A stretch of DNA of 64,000 bases from Selenomonas sp. (GCA_022482925.1 JAKVOG010000006.1:124001-188000); one strand, 5' to 3'. Positions 24,577 through 33,954 are shown, numbered from the stretch's first letter. Notes: generated by a model from the sequence alone, not told the origin. Program-made: numbers and translations.

Positions 24577-25461
24577 TTACCAGGGTTGCGGCGTCATCGG
24601 CGTGATGACACCGAATGTATAGCCATGCTCGCGCAGGATACGGATGATCTCCGGCAGAGCCTTGACCGTCTCCTCATGCCCGCTGGAAGAATGCATCAGG
24701 ATAATAGCCGATGATGGCGCCTTGGCAGAGTCCACCTGACTCTGGATATTATCGATGAAATCCTTGGCCACCGGATGATTTGGCGCAGCATCGGCCGAGC
24801 TGATATTCCAGTCATGCTCCACATAGCCATGCTTCTTCAGGGCATCCCAGTAATGCTTATTGAAATGTCCCACAACACCGCCCGGTGCACGCGTAATCAA
24901 AGGACGCACACCAAGGATTGACTTCAGGATTGCATCCGTCTCATCCATTTCCTTTAGATACGCTGCCGGATTCTGATAAAGCCGACCATAGTTATGATCA
25001 TAACTGTGATTACCGATGGCACAGCCTGACTCATAGATCTGCTTAACGACATCCGGATAGGCCTTGGCTGACTTACCCAGCAGGTAGAAAGTCGCCTTCA
25101 CCCCATTTTCTTTGAGGATTGCGAGGATTGCTGGCGTATTGACGTCATCCGGGCCATCATCAAACGTCAGATAAGCGATCTTCTCCCCCTCCGGTTTGTA
25201 TGGCGTCAGGTCTGGCATTGCCATAGCCAGCCCTTTATCATGCCGTTCCTGACGTAAATACGAATCATACACCGGCCGATCTGGCTGATCCAACTGCAGA
25301 TTACTCATGTTGTCATCGACGATCACGGGTCCAGTCTGTACCTGAGCTGCCTCCTGTGCATCATCACCCGCTGATGCTTCCTGTGTAGACGATGTCGTAC
25401 CACATCCACCAGACAGCAGTGCCCCGGCCAGCAGCAGGATGCCCATTGTTCCAAATCGCAT
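24577..25461 (-). CDS. Polysaccharide deacetylase (NodB-domain) lipoprotein
   Basis: A 294-residue lipoprotein. The signal MRFGTMGILLLAGALLSGGC ends in a lipobox cysteine at about residue 20, and a linker follows. The NodB domain begins KIAYLTFDDGPDDVNTP (catalytic and metal aspartates in TFDDG). It continues with GNHSYDHNYG (zinc histidines, HSxxH), RAPGG and the C-terminal ILMHSSSGHEET. It probably removes acetyl groups from peptidoglycan or a related glycan in the periplasm. The start has GGGAGGG upstream. It is distinct from the PgaB deacetylase at 53 kb. The upstream region holds a hairpin and a cluster of DnaA boxes. Confidence 0.9.
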   Translation of the reverse strand: MRFGTMGILLLAGALLSGGCGTTSSTQEASAGDDAQEAAQVQTGPVIVDDNMSNLQLDQPDRPVYDSYLRQERHDKGLAMAMPDLTPYKPEGEKIAYLTFDDGPDDVNTPAILAILKENGVKATFYLLGKSAKAYPDVVKQIYESGCAIGNHSYDHNYGRLYQNPAAYLKEMDETDAILKSILGVRPLITRAPGGVVGHFNKHYWDALKKHGYVEHDWNISSADAAPNHPVAKDFIDNIQSQVDSAKAPSSAIILMHSSSGHEETVKALPEIIRILREHGYTFGVITPMTPQPW

Positions 25462-25536
25462 AACGATCCCTCCCATGCGTCAATTATAACGCCATTTCAT
25501 CTTTTTTTTCAAAAGAAATTAAACACAGGGCAGAGA

Positions 25537-25574
25537 AAAGCGGCAATCCACAAGTTGGATTGCCGCTTCTTTTA
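25537..25574 (-). terminator. Intrinsic terminator of the secreted protein gene at 25697
   Basis: On the minus strand AAGCGGCAATCC pairs with GGATTGCCGCTT around a 7-nt loop, followed by TTCTC. It lies about 120 bp past that gene's stop, with the DnaA boxes in between. Confidence 0.7.
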
Positions 25575-25592
25575 TTGCATGACCGCATCAAG

Positions 25593-25684
25593 TTATCCAC
25601 ATAGTTATCAACAAATCAGTGGATATGTCGATATTTATGTGGATAAGTCTTGACAATATTACAACTTATGCACAATTATCCAAT
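25593..25684. other. Intergenic cluster of DnaA boxes, 8.7 kb from dnaA
   Basis: Within 92 bp: TTATCCACA (25593-25601, perfect), TTATCAACA (25605-25613), TGTGGATAA (25638-25646, perfect on the minus strand), TTATGCACA (25666-25674) and TTATCCAAT (25676-25684). The weak box TTATCCAAT also occurs in the dnaA-upstream cluster. The surrounding sequence is A/T-rich. It could be an accessory origin part, a DnaA-titrating site or a DnaA-controlled promoter. Confidence 0.75.
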
Positions 25685-25696
25685 CGGACAAAATAC

Positions 25697-26353
25697 TCAC
25701 AACGAAATCCGCAGATACTCTTCTACCGCATCCCGGACGCTCATGCCATTCGAGCTATTCCCACCGATATGATTCTTCTTCATGATCTGCAGGACCTTAT
25801 GATAGATTTCATCCTCAATCGACCCCGGCACAAGATTTTCCCAGTTGCTATTCTTATACGGACGTTCCTGAATTGCATTTTCCGGGCGCCCCGTCACTTC
25901 CAGTTCGCACAGGAACTGGATCTGCTGCGTTTTGGGACGGATATAATAGTGTTCCAGATAATACTTCTGTGGATAGCTATACTCTTTATCTTTTTCTGTC
26001 TGAACCAAACGAACCCATACATCGGCTATGTATTCATTACCAGAATGTGGCATTGGAATCCAATGTGCATTTTTTTTGTCCAATGTATATTCAAACCCGT
26101 TATCATTCAATAACTTAACAAAACGTTCTTTTTCCTTCTTTTCCCGATCTGCCTTCTCTACTTCGGATGCTTTCTCCATAGCATTAACTTCATCAGGTTT
26201 TGAAAACCAATCGTCTGCTCTTCTATTATTCGTTGTTGTCACATTATCTGGTATTTCTTCCATTTGATCTGCTGATGACGCTTGAACATTAGTTGAAAAA
26301 ATACTATAGCTTATTATAGATACTCCTAATAATAATAAATATTTATATTTCAT
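25697..26353 (-). CDS. Unknown secreted protein (218 residues)
   Basis: Begins with a signal peptide (MKYKYLLLLGVSIISYSIFSTNVQASS, cleavage near residue 25). A charged, probably helical segment follows (EKASEVEKADREKKEKERF), then a globular part (WIPMPHSGNEYIADVWVRLVQTEKD, YPQKYYLEHYYIRPKTQQIQFLCELEVTG). The C-terminus (KVLQIMKKNHIGGNSSNGMSVRDAVEEYLRISL) looks helical. I recognise no family. Base composition is more A/T-rich than the neighbouring housekeeping genes. It forms a tandem with the next unknown secreted protein, each with its own terminator. Confidence 0.75.
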   Translation of the reverse strand: MKYKYLLLLGVSIISYSIFSTNVQASSADQMEEIPDNVTTTNNRRADDWFSKPDEVNAMEKASEVEKADREKKEKERFVKLLNDNGFEYTLDKKNAHWIPMPHSGNEYIADVWVRLVQTEKDKEYSYPQKYYLEHYYIRPKTQQIQFLCELEVTGRPENAIQERPYKNSNWENLVPGSIEDEIYHKVLQIMKKNHIGGNSSNGMSVRDAVEEYLRISL

Positions 26354-26430
26354 TATATTTCACTCCATTTAATAGGCACTACTCCACTATTTATATATTC
26401 GCCCTATATCAGATTTTTCCTATCAAATAA

Positions 26431-26467
26431 AAAAAAAGATTAGGCTACACAAACGGCCTAATCTTTT
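26431..26467 (-). terminator. Intrinsic terminator of the secreted protein gene at 26474
   Basis: AAAAGATTAGGC pairs perfectly with GCCTAATCTTTT around a 10-nt loop, followed by a T-run on the minus strand. Confidence 0.8.
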
Positions 26468-26473
26468 CATTTA

Positions 26474-27319
26474 TCAAATATCTATATCATCCATGGCTTC
26501 CCTCATCATCGAATCAACAGCTTTTTCGATAATTCGACCATTGAAGTTATCATTATGAGTCTTTCCCTTTGCAATCATATCATTGCGATATACATAATTT
26601 CCTTTCGCTACATCAACCATCCTTACTCTCATCCAAACTTGCTTCAAATTGGTCTGACTATAAAATAAAATGAAATCATGTAAATGCGCTTCAGCTGCCC
26701 CATTACTGAAAGTAAACACAAACACATAATCATAGCCACATGACTGACCTGCTTGAACGTAGTCTTCACATCTCAAATCTGCAAATCCCCTAGGCTGATC
26801 TGTTCTAATTGCCATACCATCGACATCGACTTTATCTGTACGTTCTTTATAATATCCACCAGGAACAGATTTTCCTTCAGTTATTTCTGCCCTCTGATTA
26901 TAATAAACTTCCTCTTCCTTTTGCAATAATTTTGTTTTGACATCATTCCCCTTCATCAAAGCAAAATCCTCTCGAGGAAATTTTTTTCTTAATTGACTAT
27001 AGATATTGTTCTTTACCCGATCCTCCACAACAATATTTCCATCACCAGTCACAACAACAGCAATCTTAATCCGATCACCAGGACCAGCTGGTGCCTGATC
27101 ACCATAAATCAAATGATGTGCCCGTTCATACAAATCACTAGTCTTATAATCTGGTGATTTTTTTAGTTCTCTTGGAGTATTTCTTATTGCCTCCTGGCCT
27201 TTCTCTCTAGCCGATACTGTAGGCAATATCGTTTTAATATCCCCACAATTACTAAAACCAGCTATAAACGGTACTATAAAGGCAAATAAAATAGTTATCC
27301 CTAAAATCCTTTTGTTCAT
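26474..27319 (-). CDS. Unknown secreted protein (281 residues)
   Basis: An N-terminal hydrophobic signal (MNKRILGITILFAFIVPFIAGFSNC) is followed by a linker and a globular domain. That domain opens with a strand-rich stretch (IKIAVVVTGDGNIVVEDRVKNNIYSQLRKKF) like those of secreted proteins that bind or scaffold at the envelope. It ends in VWMRVRMVDVAKGNYVYRND and a helical tail. The cysteine at the end of the signal is not in a good lipobox. Two later cysteines (LRCEDY, QSCGYD) could form a disulphide. I do not recognise the family. Visibly more A/T-rich than rsmG/mnmG next to it, perhaps acquired. Confidence 0.72.
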   Translation of the reverse strand: MNKRILGITILFAFIVPFIAGFSNCGDIKTILPTVSAREKGQEAIRNTPRELKKSPDYKTSDLYERAHHLIYGDQAPAGPGDRIKIAVVVTGDGNIVVEDRVKNNIYSQLRKKFPREDFALMKGNDVKTKLLQKEEEVYYNQRAEITEGKSVPGGYYKERTDKVDVDGMAIRTDQPRGFADLRCEDYVQAGQSCGYDYVFVFTFSNGAAEAHLHDFILFYSQTNLKQVWMRVRMVDVAKGNYVYRNDMIAKGKTHNDNFNGRIIEKAVDSMMREAMDDIDI

Positions 27320-27429
27320 CCCTCTACCTCCACATAATTAGCCTCTCAAACTATATACGATCTAACTCTCACCTTATTTTAATATATACGACACCATTAT
27401 TAAAAGTCCTTCTCCAAATTATATTTAAA

Positions 27430-27445
27430 TGTTTCACGTGAAACA
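27430..27445. other. parS centromere site 5
   Basis: A perfect 16-bp core four bases after the rsmG stop codon. It is the copy nearest to dnaA, 7 kb away. Confidence 0.95.
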
Positions 27446-27449
27446 ATAC

Positions 27450-28163
27450 TTATAATGGATTTTTGGCCGGGGTTCCAGCTTTACGGGGATAGGTCTTTGG
27501 TGTAGGCATCCCCTTCGTGATGGTAATAACAGCCCGTACATCATCCAATCCCGGTAATTTGACCGAACGGATCCCAGTCTGGCTGCCGCCCATCACTTTG
27601 ATGGCCTTTGCCGCTTCCTCATTCTCGGCCTGATATTGCATGCCTTTGAGTGCCAGAAAATGACCGCCGCGTTTTACGAACGGCAGGCAGTATTCACAGA
27701 GAACCGGCAGCCGGGCTACAGCTCGCGATACCGCCAGATCGAACTGCTCCCGATAGGCTTTGTTGCGCGCCCCTTCCTCAGCACGGGCATGGACGCACTC
27801 TACGCCAGTCAGCCCCAGTTCATCGACCACGGTCTGCAGAAAATGAATACGCTTATTCAGGGAATCCATAAGGGTCAGACGGATCTCCGGACAGAAAATC
27901 TTGAGTGGCAGGCCGGGAAAGCCTGCCCCCGTCCCCACGTCAATGACAGAGACACTGCCCTGGAACAGCTTCTCATCATAGGCCGTCAGAGAGTCGATCA
28001 TATGCTTGACCGCTACTTCATGTGCCTCAGTGATGGCGGTGAGATTCATCTTTTCATTCCACTCGACCAGCAGTTCATAGTAGCGGTTGAACTGCTGCAG
28101 CTGCTGATTGGACAGGCTGATGCCATAGTCACTGGCAGCCTGCTTCATCTCATCTATAAACAT
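27450..28163 (-). CDS. rsmG: 16S rRNA (guanine-527-N7)-methyltransferase RsmG
   Basis: A 237-residue AdoMet-dependent methyltransferase (GidB) acting on the 530 loop of 16S rRNA. Features: YYELLVEWNEKMNLTAI, the AdoMet motif IDVGTGAGFPGLPL near residue 78, LMDSLNKRIHFLQ and the catalytic region AVSRAVARLPVL. It lies 3 bp downstream of mnmG in the usual tRNA/rRNA modification block near the origin. Confidence 0.96.
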   Translation of the reverse strand: MFIDEMKQAASDYGISLSNQQLQQFNRYYELLVEWNEKMNLTAITEAHEVAVKHMIDSLTAYDEKLFQGSVSVIDVGTGAGFPGLPLKIFCPEIRLTLMDSLNKRIHFLQTVVDELGLTGVECVHARAEEGARNKAYREQFDLAVSRAVARLPVLCEYCLPFVKRGGHFLALKGMQYQAENEEAAKAIKVMGGSQTGIRSVKLPGLDDVRAVITITKGMPTPKTYPRKAGTPAKNPL

Positions 28164-28166
28164 CTC

Positions 28167-30056
28167 TTATTTCTCCTTCATGCGGCGCTGTTGCTCGAGC
28201 CAGACGAGCAATACCGATACATCTGCCGGCGAGACGCCACTGATCCGGCTGGCCTGTCCGACCGAACGCGGACGGATCTTCTCCAGCTTCTCACGGCCTT
28301 CATCACGCAGACTCGGCACCTGCTGATAGTCAATATCTTCCGGCAGCAGCTTCTCTTCGAGCTTTTCCATGCGCTCGACCTGCTCCAGCTGCTTTTGGAT
28401 GTAACCCTCATAGGTGATCGAGATCTCGACCTGCTGCCGGACCTCATCGGCCAGCTCTGGCAGCCCGAAGGCAGTCTGCAGCTTGTCATAACTCACATCC
28501 GGACGACGCAGCAGCTCATAGAAGCTCGTGGCATTGCGGATGGGTTCAATGCCGGCCTCAGCCAGCTTCGTCTTGATATCCTGACTCGGATTGATGCTCG
28601 TCTTACGGAGCATTTCCATTGCCTGCTGGATAGCCTGCTGCTTCTGCGTGAAGCGTTCCCAGCGGTCATTCTGTACCAGACCTACCCGGCGTCCCAGCGG
28701 CGTCAGCCGCTGATCGGCATTGTCCTGTCGCAGCAGCAAACGATACTCAGCCCGACTGGTCATGATGCGATACGGTTCACTGGTTCCTTTCGTCACCAGA
28801 TCATCGATCAGGACACCGATATAGGCATCACTGCGTTTGAGCACCAGTGGCTCTTCCTCTTTGATGAACATCGCTGCATTGATGCCGGCCACGATTCCCT
28901 GGGCAGCCGCTTCCTCATAACCGGACGTACCATTAGCCTGACCGGCCGAGAAGAAGCCTTTGATGACTTTGAACTCCAGTGTCGGCTTCAGCTGGGTCGG
29001 GTCGATGCAGTCATACTCGATGGCATAGCCGGCCCGCATGACTCTGGCATGCTCCAGACCAGGAATCGTCCGCAGGAAATCCAGCTGTACATCCATCGGC
29101 ATGCTCGTGCTCATTCCCTGCACATAAACTTCATTCGTATGCAATCCTTCCGGCTCGAGGAACAGCTGATGTCGTTCCTTATCCGGGAAACGCAGGATCT
29201 TCGTCTCGATTGACGGACAGTAGCGTGGTCCGATACCCTCAATGATACCATTGGCCATCGGTGCCCGGCTCATGTTATCCCGCAGGATCTTATGCGTCGC
29301 CTCATTCGTATAGGTCAGCCAGCAGGGAGTCTGCTCACGCGTCTTCACATCGCTCATAAAGGAAAAGTTCCGGCATTCATCATCGCCCGGCTGAATCTCC
29401 ATCTTCGAGTAATCGAGCGTACGCCCATCCACACGGGCCGGCGTCCCTGTCTTGAAGCGCATAAGCTTGATGCCGGCCTCAATCAGTGAATCAGAAAAGC
29501 GCATCGCGGCCCGCTGTCCGTTTGGCCCCCCCATATAGGTGTGCTCACCGATGATGATACGGCCTTTCAGATAGGTTCCAGTCGCCATGACAACTGCCCG
29601 TGACTCGTAGATCTCGCCAGTCTCTACCTGGACACCGGTTACCTTACCGTCTTCAACCAGCAGCTTATCGATGAGGATCTGCTTGACATCCAGGTTCTCG
29701 GTATTCTCGCAGGTCTCCTTCATCGTGAACTGATAGAGCTTCTTGTCCGCCTGTGCCCGCAAAGCATGAACAGCCGGCCCCTTGCCCGTATTGAGCATAC
29801 GGAACTGGATGCAGGTCTTGTCTGCATTCACGCCCATCTCGCCGCCCAATGCATCAAGCTCACGTACCAGATGCCCCTTGGCCGGTCCGCCTACGGATGG
29901 ATTGCAGGGCATCATCGCGATATTATCCATCGACAACGTAGCCAGCAGAGTACGGCAGCCGATCCGGGCCGCTGCCAGGGCTGCTTCGACACCGGCATGG
30001 CCGGCACCGACGACGATCACATCATACCGGTCCGCTACAAATACATTCTTATCCAA
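28167..30056 (-). CDS. mnmG: tRNA uridine-5-carboxymethylaminomethyl modification enzyme MnmG (GidA)
   Basis: A 629-residue FAD protein that, with MnmE, adds the cmnm5 group to wobble U34 of several tRNAs. The N-terminal dinucleotide fold is [21 protein letters not shown]. The conserved blocks [42 protein letters not shown] (catalytic cysteine region nearby), [10 protein letters not shown] and the C-terminal [16 protein letters not shown] are present. Full length. Upstream of rsmG and downstream of mnmE. Confidence 0.97.
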   Translation of the reverse strand: MDKNVFVADRYDVIVVGAGHAGVEAALAAARIGCRTLLATLSMDNIAMMPCNPSVGGPAKGHLVRELDALGGEMGVNADKTCIQFRMLNTGKGPAVHALRAQADKKLYQFTMKETCENTENLDVKQILIDKLLVEDGKVTGVQVETGEIYESRAVVMATGTYLKGRIIIGEHTYMGGPNGQRAAMRFSDSLIEAGIKLMRFKTGTPARVDGRTLDYSKMEIQPGDDECRNFSFMSDVKTREQTPCWLTYTNEATHKILRDNMSRAPMANGIIEGIGPRYCPSIETKILRFPDKERHQLFLEPEGLHTNEVYVQGMSTSMPMDVQLDFLRTIPGLEHARVMRAGYAIEYDCIDPTQLKPTLEFKVIKGFFSAGQANGTSGYEEAAAQGIVAGINAAMFIKEEEPLVLKRSDAYIGVLIDDLVTKGTSEPYRIMTSRAEYRLLLRQDNADQRLTPLGRRVGLVQNDRWERFTQKQQAIQQAMEMLRKTSINPSQDIKTKLAEAGIEPIRNATSFYELLRRPDVSYDKLQTAFGLPELADEVRQQVEISITYEGYIQKQLEQVERMEKLEEKLLPEDIDYQQVPSLRDEGREKLEKIRPRSVGQASRISGVSPADVSVLLVWLEQQRRMKEK

Positions 30057-30117
30057 TGAAAATCAACCTTCTTCTATCGAATATGGTGCACGGATACATA
30101 CACCATAGATTCCACAC

Positions 30118-31497
30118 TTACTTGCCAATACAGAACTTCGAGAATATCTCATCAATGATATCCTCACCGACAGTCTCACCAGTCAGTTCGCCCAGTTTCT
30201 CCCAGGCCGACCGCAGGTCGATGGAAATGAAATCCAGCCCCATCTCGGCCTCGATTGTCCGCAGGCAGGCTGCCAGATGTTCATCGGCCCGTCTGAGTAT
30301 CTCCGCCTGGCGCTCATCATTGACGAACGTGCCTTCATCATTTGACATATCACCGGTATAAACCTTAGCCATGATGGCCTGAGTCAGTGCCTCCAGACCA
30401 TCTTCATTCACAGTCGATACCGGGATGATTTCCGAACATGTTTTCGCTTTTAATTGTTGCACATCCAAAACCGGCTCGAGATCGGACTTATTGAGCAGGA
30501 TGAGTGCCTCCCGGCCATCGACCAGGGATAATATCTCCTCGTCCTCAGCCGTAAGCTCCCGCGAGGCATCGAATAAAGCCAGTATAAGGGCCGCCTGGTC
30601 CACATAAGCCCTGGCCTTATCCACGCCGATCTGCTCAACAACATCATCGGTGGCACGGATACCGGCTGTATCGATGATGCGCAGGGGTACGCCGCCGACA
30701 TTGGCATATTCCTCGATGGAATCCCGGGTCGTCCCCGGGATATCGGTGACAATCGCGCGTTCCTCCCGGAGAAGGGCATTGAGCAGGCTGGACTTGCCGA
30801 CATTCGGTTTTCCGATGATTGCCGTCATGAGTCCTTCCCGCAGGATCCGCCCGGTATGGGCCGTGCAAAGCAGCCGCCGTATTTTGTTGCGTACGTCAAC
30901 CACATTTTCGATTACATCTTTCGTGACTACATCATCTACTTCATCTTCCGGAAAATCGATGGCGGCTTCCAGATGCGCAATCTGTCCGAGGATCGTATGA
31001 CGCATCGTCTGGATTTCAGCGGAAAAATGTCCGGCCAGATGGCCCGTTGCCATCGACAGAGAACGTTCTGTCCTGGCACCGATGATATCCATGACAGCCT
31101 GTGCCTGTGACAAGTCCAGCCGCCCATTGAGGAAGGCGCGCTTCGTGAACTCACCGCGCTCTGCCGGTCTTGCTCCGGCCTGATAGGTCAGCTGCAGGGT
31201 CCGGCGCAGCGGCATGATGCCGCCATGGCACTGCAGCTCGACAACATCTTCCTTCGTATAGGAATGTGGCGCCTGCATAAGAAGCGCCACCGCTTCATCA
31301 ACGACAGCCCCGGTTTCATCGACGATCCGGCCATATACGGCCCGCTGCGTGCCATAGTCAGTCAGTTTGCGCCCACTGGCTGGCCGGAATACCGCCGTGG
31401 CCACCTCTATAGCCCTTTCTCCGCTCACGCGAATGATACCAATGCCGCCCTCGCCCATGGCAGTGGCAATGGCACTGATTGTATCTCCCTGTTGCAT
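30118..31497 (-). CDS. mnmE: tRNA modification GTPase MnmE (TrmE)
   Basis: A 459-residue partner of MnmG. The N-terminal folate-binding domain (DTISAIATAMGEGGIGIIRVSG, ELQCHGG) is followed by a helical region interrupted by the G domain (GKPNVGKSSLLNALL near residue 225, DIPGTTRD, DTAGI, NKSDL). The C-terminus CIGK carries the essential cysteine. The ATG at 31497, not the one 18 bases upstream, matches the family N-terminus and has an AGAGGTAG ribosome site. A terminator separates it from khpB. Confidence 0.97.
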   Translation of the reverse strand: MQQGDTISAIATAMGEGGIGIIRVSGERAIEVATAVFRPASGRKLTDYGTQRAVYGRIVDETGAVVDEAVALLMQAPHSYTKEDVVELQCHGGIMPLRRTLQLTYQAGARPAERGEFTKRAFLNGRLDLSQAQAVMDIIGARTERSLSMATGHLAGHFSAEIQTMRHTILGQIAHLEAAIDFPEDEVDDVVTKDVIENVVDVRNKIRRLLCTAHTGRILREGLMTAIIGKPNVGKSSLLNALLREERAIVTDIPGTTRDSIEEYANVGGVPLRIIDTAGIRATDDVVEQIGVDKARAYVDQAALILALFDASRELTAEDEEILSLVDGREALILLNKSDLEPVLDVQQLKAKTCSEIIPVSTVNEDGLEALTQAIMAKVYTGDMSNDEGTFVNDERQAEILRRADEHLAACLRTIEAEMGLDFISIDLRSAWEKLGELTGETVGEDIIDEIFSKFCIGK

Positions 31498-31532
31498 ACT
31501 ATCTACCTCTTGCATAAATTTATGTATCTTTA

Positions 31533-31572
31533 TAGTAAAAAGGGCAGCCTCAATAAATGAGACAGCCCTTTC
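31533..31572 (-). terminator. Terminator between khpB and mnmE
   Basis: On the minus strand AAAGGGCTGTCTCA pairs with TGAGGCTGCCCTTT (small mismatches) and is followed by a T-run. It lies 26 bp after the khpB stop. Confidence 0.75.
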
Positions 31573-31598
31573 ACAGCTCTCTTGCTGAACAGCTATTC

Positions 31599-32375
31599 TT
31601 ATTCTTCGTCGAAACGCTCATAGTCGCGTTTCCGTGACCGACGGCGCTTCGGTGCAATCACTACATAGCGGCGCGGTTCATCTCCGGCGCTGAAGGTTGT
31701 AACCCGACGGTTATCCTGCAGGGCCATATGGATGATCTTGCGCTCATGGCGGTTCATCGGTTCAAGATGAACTTCATCGCCGATACGGCAGGCCTTCTCA
31801 GCCAGATGACCGGCCAGACGAGTCAGTGTCTCTTCACGGCGTGAGCGATAGTTCTCGATATCAATGATGATACGGACACGGCCATCGGAAATTCCCCGGT
31901 TCGCTGCCAGGTTGGTCAGATACTGGAGCGAATCCAGCGTCTGTCCATGCTTGCCGATCAGGATGCCGAGATCCTCACCGACCAGGTTGAATACCGTGCC
32001 TTCTTCCGTCTCACTGCAATTCAGTGTCAAATTGATACGCATCGCTGCAAAGACATCACGCAGGAACTTTTCCGCCCGGCTGATCTGAGCCGCGGCATCA
32101 ACCGCAGCAGGACGCTCATCCGAATCAGACTGAGCAGTCTGCGGCTGATCCTGCTGCACCTTTTCTACTTCTACTGCTGCCGGCTGGGCAGGATCGACCG
32201 GCTTACACGTAACCCGTATACGGGCTGGCTTCACACCGATCAGTCCCAGAAAACCATTGGATGGCTGAGCAAGGACCTCGTAGCTGACCTTGTCCTCAGT
32301 TGTCCCCAACTGCGCCAGTGCTGCCGCCAGCGCAGCTTCTACTGTCTTACCAGTTGTCTCAACAACATCTGCCAT
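31599..32375 (-). CDS. khpB: RNA-binding protein KhpB (Jag/EloR)
   Basis: A 258-residue RNA-binding regulator, linked in other Bacillota to cell elongation. The N-terminal Jag domain ([35 protein letters not shown]) is followed by a Q/D/A-rich linker, a KH domain (LVGEDLGILIGKHGQTLDSLQYL with the GKHG loop) and an R3H domain (EPMNRHERKIIHMALQ). The ATG at 32375 has AAGGAGG upstream and starts 1 bp after the yidC stop. Always found beside yidC in this group. Confidence 0.95.
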   Translation of the reverse strand: MADVVETTGKTVEAALAAALAQLGTTEDKVSYEVLAQPSNGFLGLIGVKPARIRVTCKPVDPAQPAAVEVEKVQQDQPQTAQSDSDERPAAVDAAAQISRAEKFLRDVFAAMRINLTLNCSETEEGTVFNLVGEDLGILIGKHGQTLDSLQYLTNLAANRGISDGRVRIIIDIENYRSRREETLTRLAGHLAEKACRIGDEVHLEPMNRHERKIIHMALQDNRRVTTFSAGDEPRRYVVIAPKRRRSRKRDYERFDEE

Positions 32376-32376
32376 A

Positions 32377-33045
32377 TCAGGCAGCCTCCTTTTTCGTATC
32401 CTCACCACGGTACATCCACCACTGCTGGGCAATCTGTACTACGTTCATCGTTACCCAGTAAAGAACCAGGCCCGATGGGAACGTCAGAGAAATCCAACCG
32501 ATGAAGAGCGGCATGACAACCATCATGACCTTCATCTGCTGATTCATTTCTGTCGTCGTCATCTTCTGCTGCAGGAATGTCGTAAATGCCGACAAAACTG
32601 GCAGGATGTACAGCGGGTCAGCCTGTGACATGCTTGGCAGCCAGAGGAACTGCGCTGCTTCCGGCGAAGGATAAGTGAAGTTATACAGTGCATAATACAT
32701 GCCCATCAGGATTGGCATCTGGATGATCAGCGGCAGGCAGCCTGCCAGCGGATTGACGCCAGCTTCCTTGTACAAAGCTCCGACCTTCTGCTGCATGACC
32801 TGCGGATTATCCTTATACTTCTCCTGCAGTTTTTTCATTTTCGGTGAAAGTTCCTGCATGGCCTTCATCGACTTCACCTGTTTTACCGTCAACGGATACA
32901 GGATCATCTTGATGATGATCGTCAGCAGGATAATCGACAAACCGTAGCTGCCAACACCGGCCATATCGGTAAGCGAATGCAACGCCTCCAGCACAATGTG
33001 CAGGATATTCTCAATCGGCGCAAAAATTGTTCCAAAGAAACCCAA
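32377..33045 (-). CDS. yidC: Membrane protein insertase YidC
   Basis: A 222-residue short-form insertase without the large periplasmic domain of proteobacterial YidC and without a lipobox. Five hydrophobic segments are visible. A lysine occupies the usual groove arginine position in the first conserved helix (ILLTIIIKMILYPLTVKQ), a tolerated change in relatives. The cytoplasmic coiled-coil hairpin (KMKKLQEKYKDNPQVMQQKVGALYKEAG) and CLPLIIQMPILMGMYYAL are typical. It is the second step of the rpmH-rnpA-yidD-yidC-khpB block. Confidence 0.95.
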   Translation of the reverse strand: MGFFGTIFAPIENILHIVLEALHSLTDMAGVGSYGLSIILLTIIIKMILYPLTVKQVKSMKAMQELSPKMKKLQEKYKDNPQVMQQKVGALYKEAGVNPLAGCLPLIIQMPILMGMYYALYNFTYPSPEAAQFLWLPSMSQADPLYILPVLSAFTTFLQQKMTTTEMNQQMKVMMVVMPLFIGWISLTFPSGLVLYWVTMNVVQIAQQWWMYRGEDTKKEAA

Positions 33046-33136
33046 ACCATCACGTCCTAATCTAAAATTCGTAATAACAACATGCGTGTGCTGCTGCGCT
33101 CATCTTCCAGCCTGAATCCGTACGCAACTGCACACT

Positions 33137-33349
33137 CTATGGAACAGGGTCATATCCGCCCTTGTGGAATGGATGGCAGCGAAGAATCCGCTTGATTGCC
33201 AGCCAGCCGCCACGGCGAGCCCCGTATCTCTCAACTGCGATCATAGCATACTCCGAACAGGTCGGAATATACCGGCAGGAAGGCGGCTTCAACGGCGAAA
33301 TGAAGTTCCGATAGAACTTTATCATGAGCAGCAGCGCCTTTTTCATCAT
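33137..33349 (-). CDS. yidD: Membrane protein insertion efficiency factor YidD
   Basis: A 70-residue protein with the family signature [24 protein letters not shown] and the C-terminal [15 protein letters not shown] conserved partner of YidC, attached to the membrane by an amphipathic N-terminal helix. It overlaps the end of rnpA by 4 bp. Confidence 0.95.
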   Translation of the reverse strand: MMKKALLLMIKFYRNFISPLKPPSCRYIPTCSEYAMIAVERYGARRGGWLAIKRILRCHPFHKGGYDPVP

Positions 33350-33738
33350 TTTCCCTGCCTCTTATCCATCTTCTTGTCTGCAGCCGGCTCATTCTCCCGG
33401 AATACTCCAGCCTTCCTGCCCAGTGACAGAAACGCTTTTTCTACCACATCGCATTTGACATTCACCATGGCCTTACGTCCGACCAGCAGCAGAGCCAGTC
33501 CGGGACGTACAAGATCCTGATGGTGACGATAGGTTTCCCGCAGCAGACGCTTGACCCGGTTGCGCGTTACCGCACAGCCCAGTTTCTTGCCAGCTGCAAA
33601 GCCTACCTTTCCTTCCAGACGATCTGACTCAAAAGCATACAGCACAAAATACCGGTTCGCCCAGGAACGGCCGGTCCGGTAAACCCGCTGGAAATCACTT
33701 CTGCGCTTCAGCATCCGTTTTCTCGGTAATGTAAGCAT
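33346..33738 (-). CDS. rnpA: Ribonuclease P protein component
   Basis: A 130-residue basic protein that helps the RNase P RNA mature tRNA 5' ends. It contains the signature [13 protein letters not shown] and the opening [25 protein letters not shown]. The C-terminal 30 residues are an unusual charged extension ([16 protein letters not shown]). An ATG 15 bases upstream (33753) is the alternative start; I prefer 33738 because family members start just before the LPxxxRL motif. Confidence 0.92.
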   Translation of the reverse strand: MLTLPRKRMLKRRSDFQRVYRTGRSWANRYFVLYAFESDRLEGKVGFAAGKKLGCAVTRNRVKRLLRETYRHHQDLVRPGLALLLVGRKAMVNVKCDVVEKAFLSLGRKAGVFRENEPAADKKMDKRQGK

Positions 33739-33819
33739 TCGTAATTTCACCATAATCTATCTAAAATATAACGTTAACTAAAGAAAAAGGCCACCGATAC
33801 AGTGACCTTGCTGTAAAAT

Positions 33820-33954
33820 TTATGCCGAAAGCTTCTTTCTACCGCGCTGGCGTCTTCTCTTCAGAACGAGACGGCCGCCTTTCGTCTTCATGCGCTCACG
33901 GAAGCCATGAGTCTGTTTTCTCCAATGGTTGTTCGGCTGATAAGTCTGTTTCAT
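33820..33954 (-). CDS. rpmH: 50S ribosomal protein L34
   Basis: 44 residues, [18 protein letters not shown] through [11 protein letters not shown], the complete L34 signature. A strong AAGGAGGTG ribosome site precedes the ATG at 33954. First gene of the leftward block that faces away from dnaA. An 8-bp hairpin with a T-run (about 33785-33810) between it and rnpA may trim expression. Confidence 0.97.
   Translation of the reverse strand: MKQTYQPNNHWRKQTHGFRERMKTKGGRLVLKRRRQRGRKKLSA

Noticed and set aside
27636-29213. Long open frame (about 525 codons) antisense to rsmG and mnmG
   Set aside because: Codon-structure shadow of two strongly conserved genes; the translation is compositionally odd and spans two different genes.
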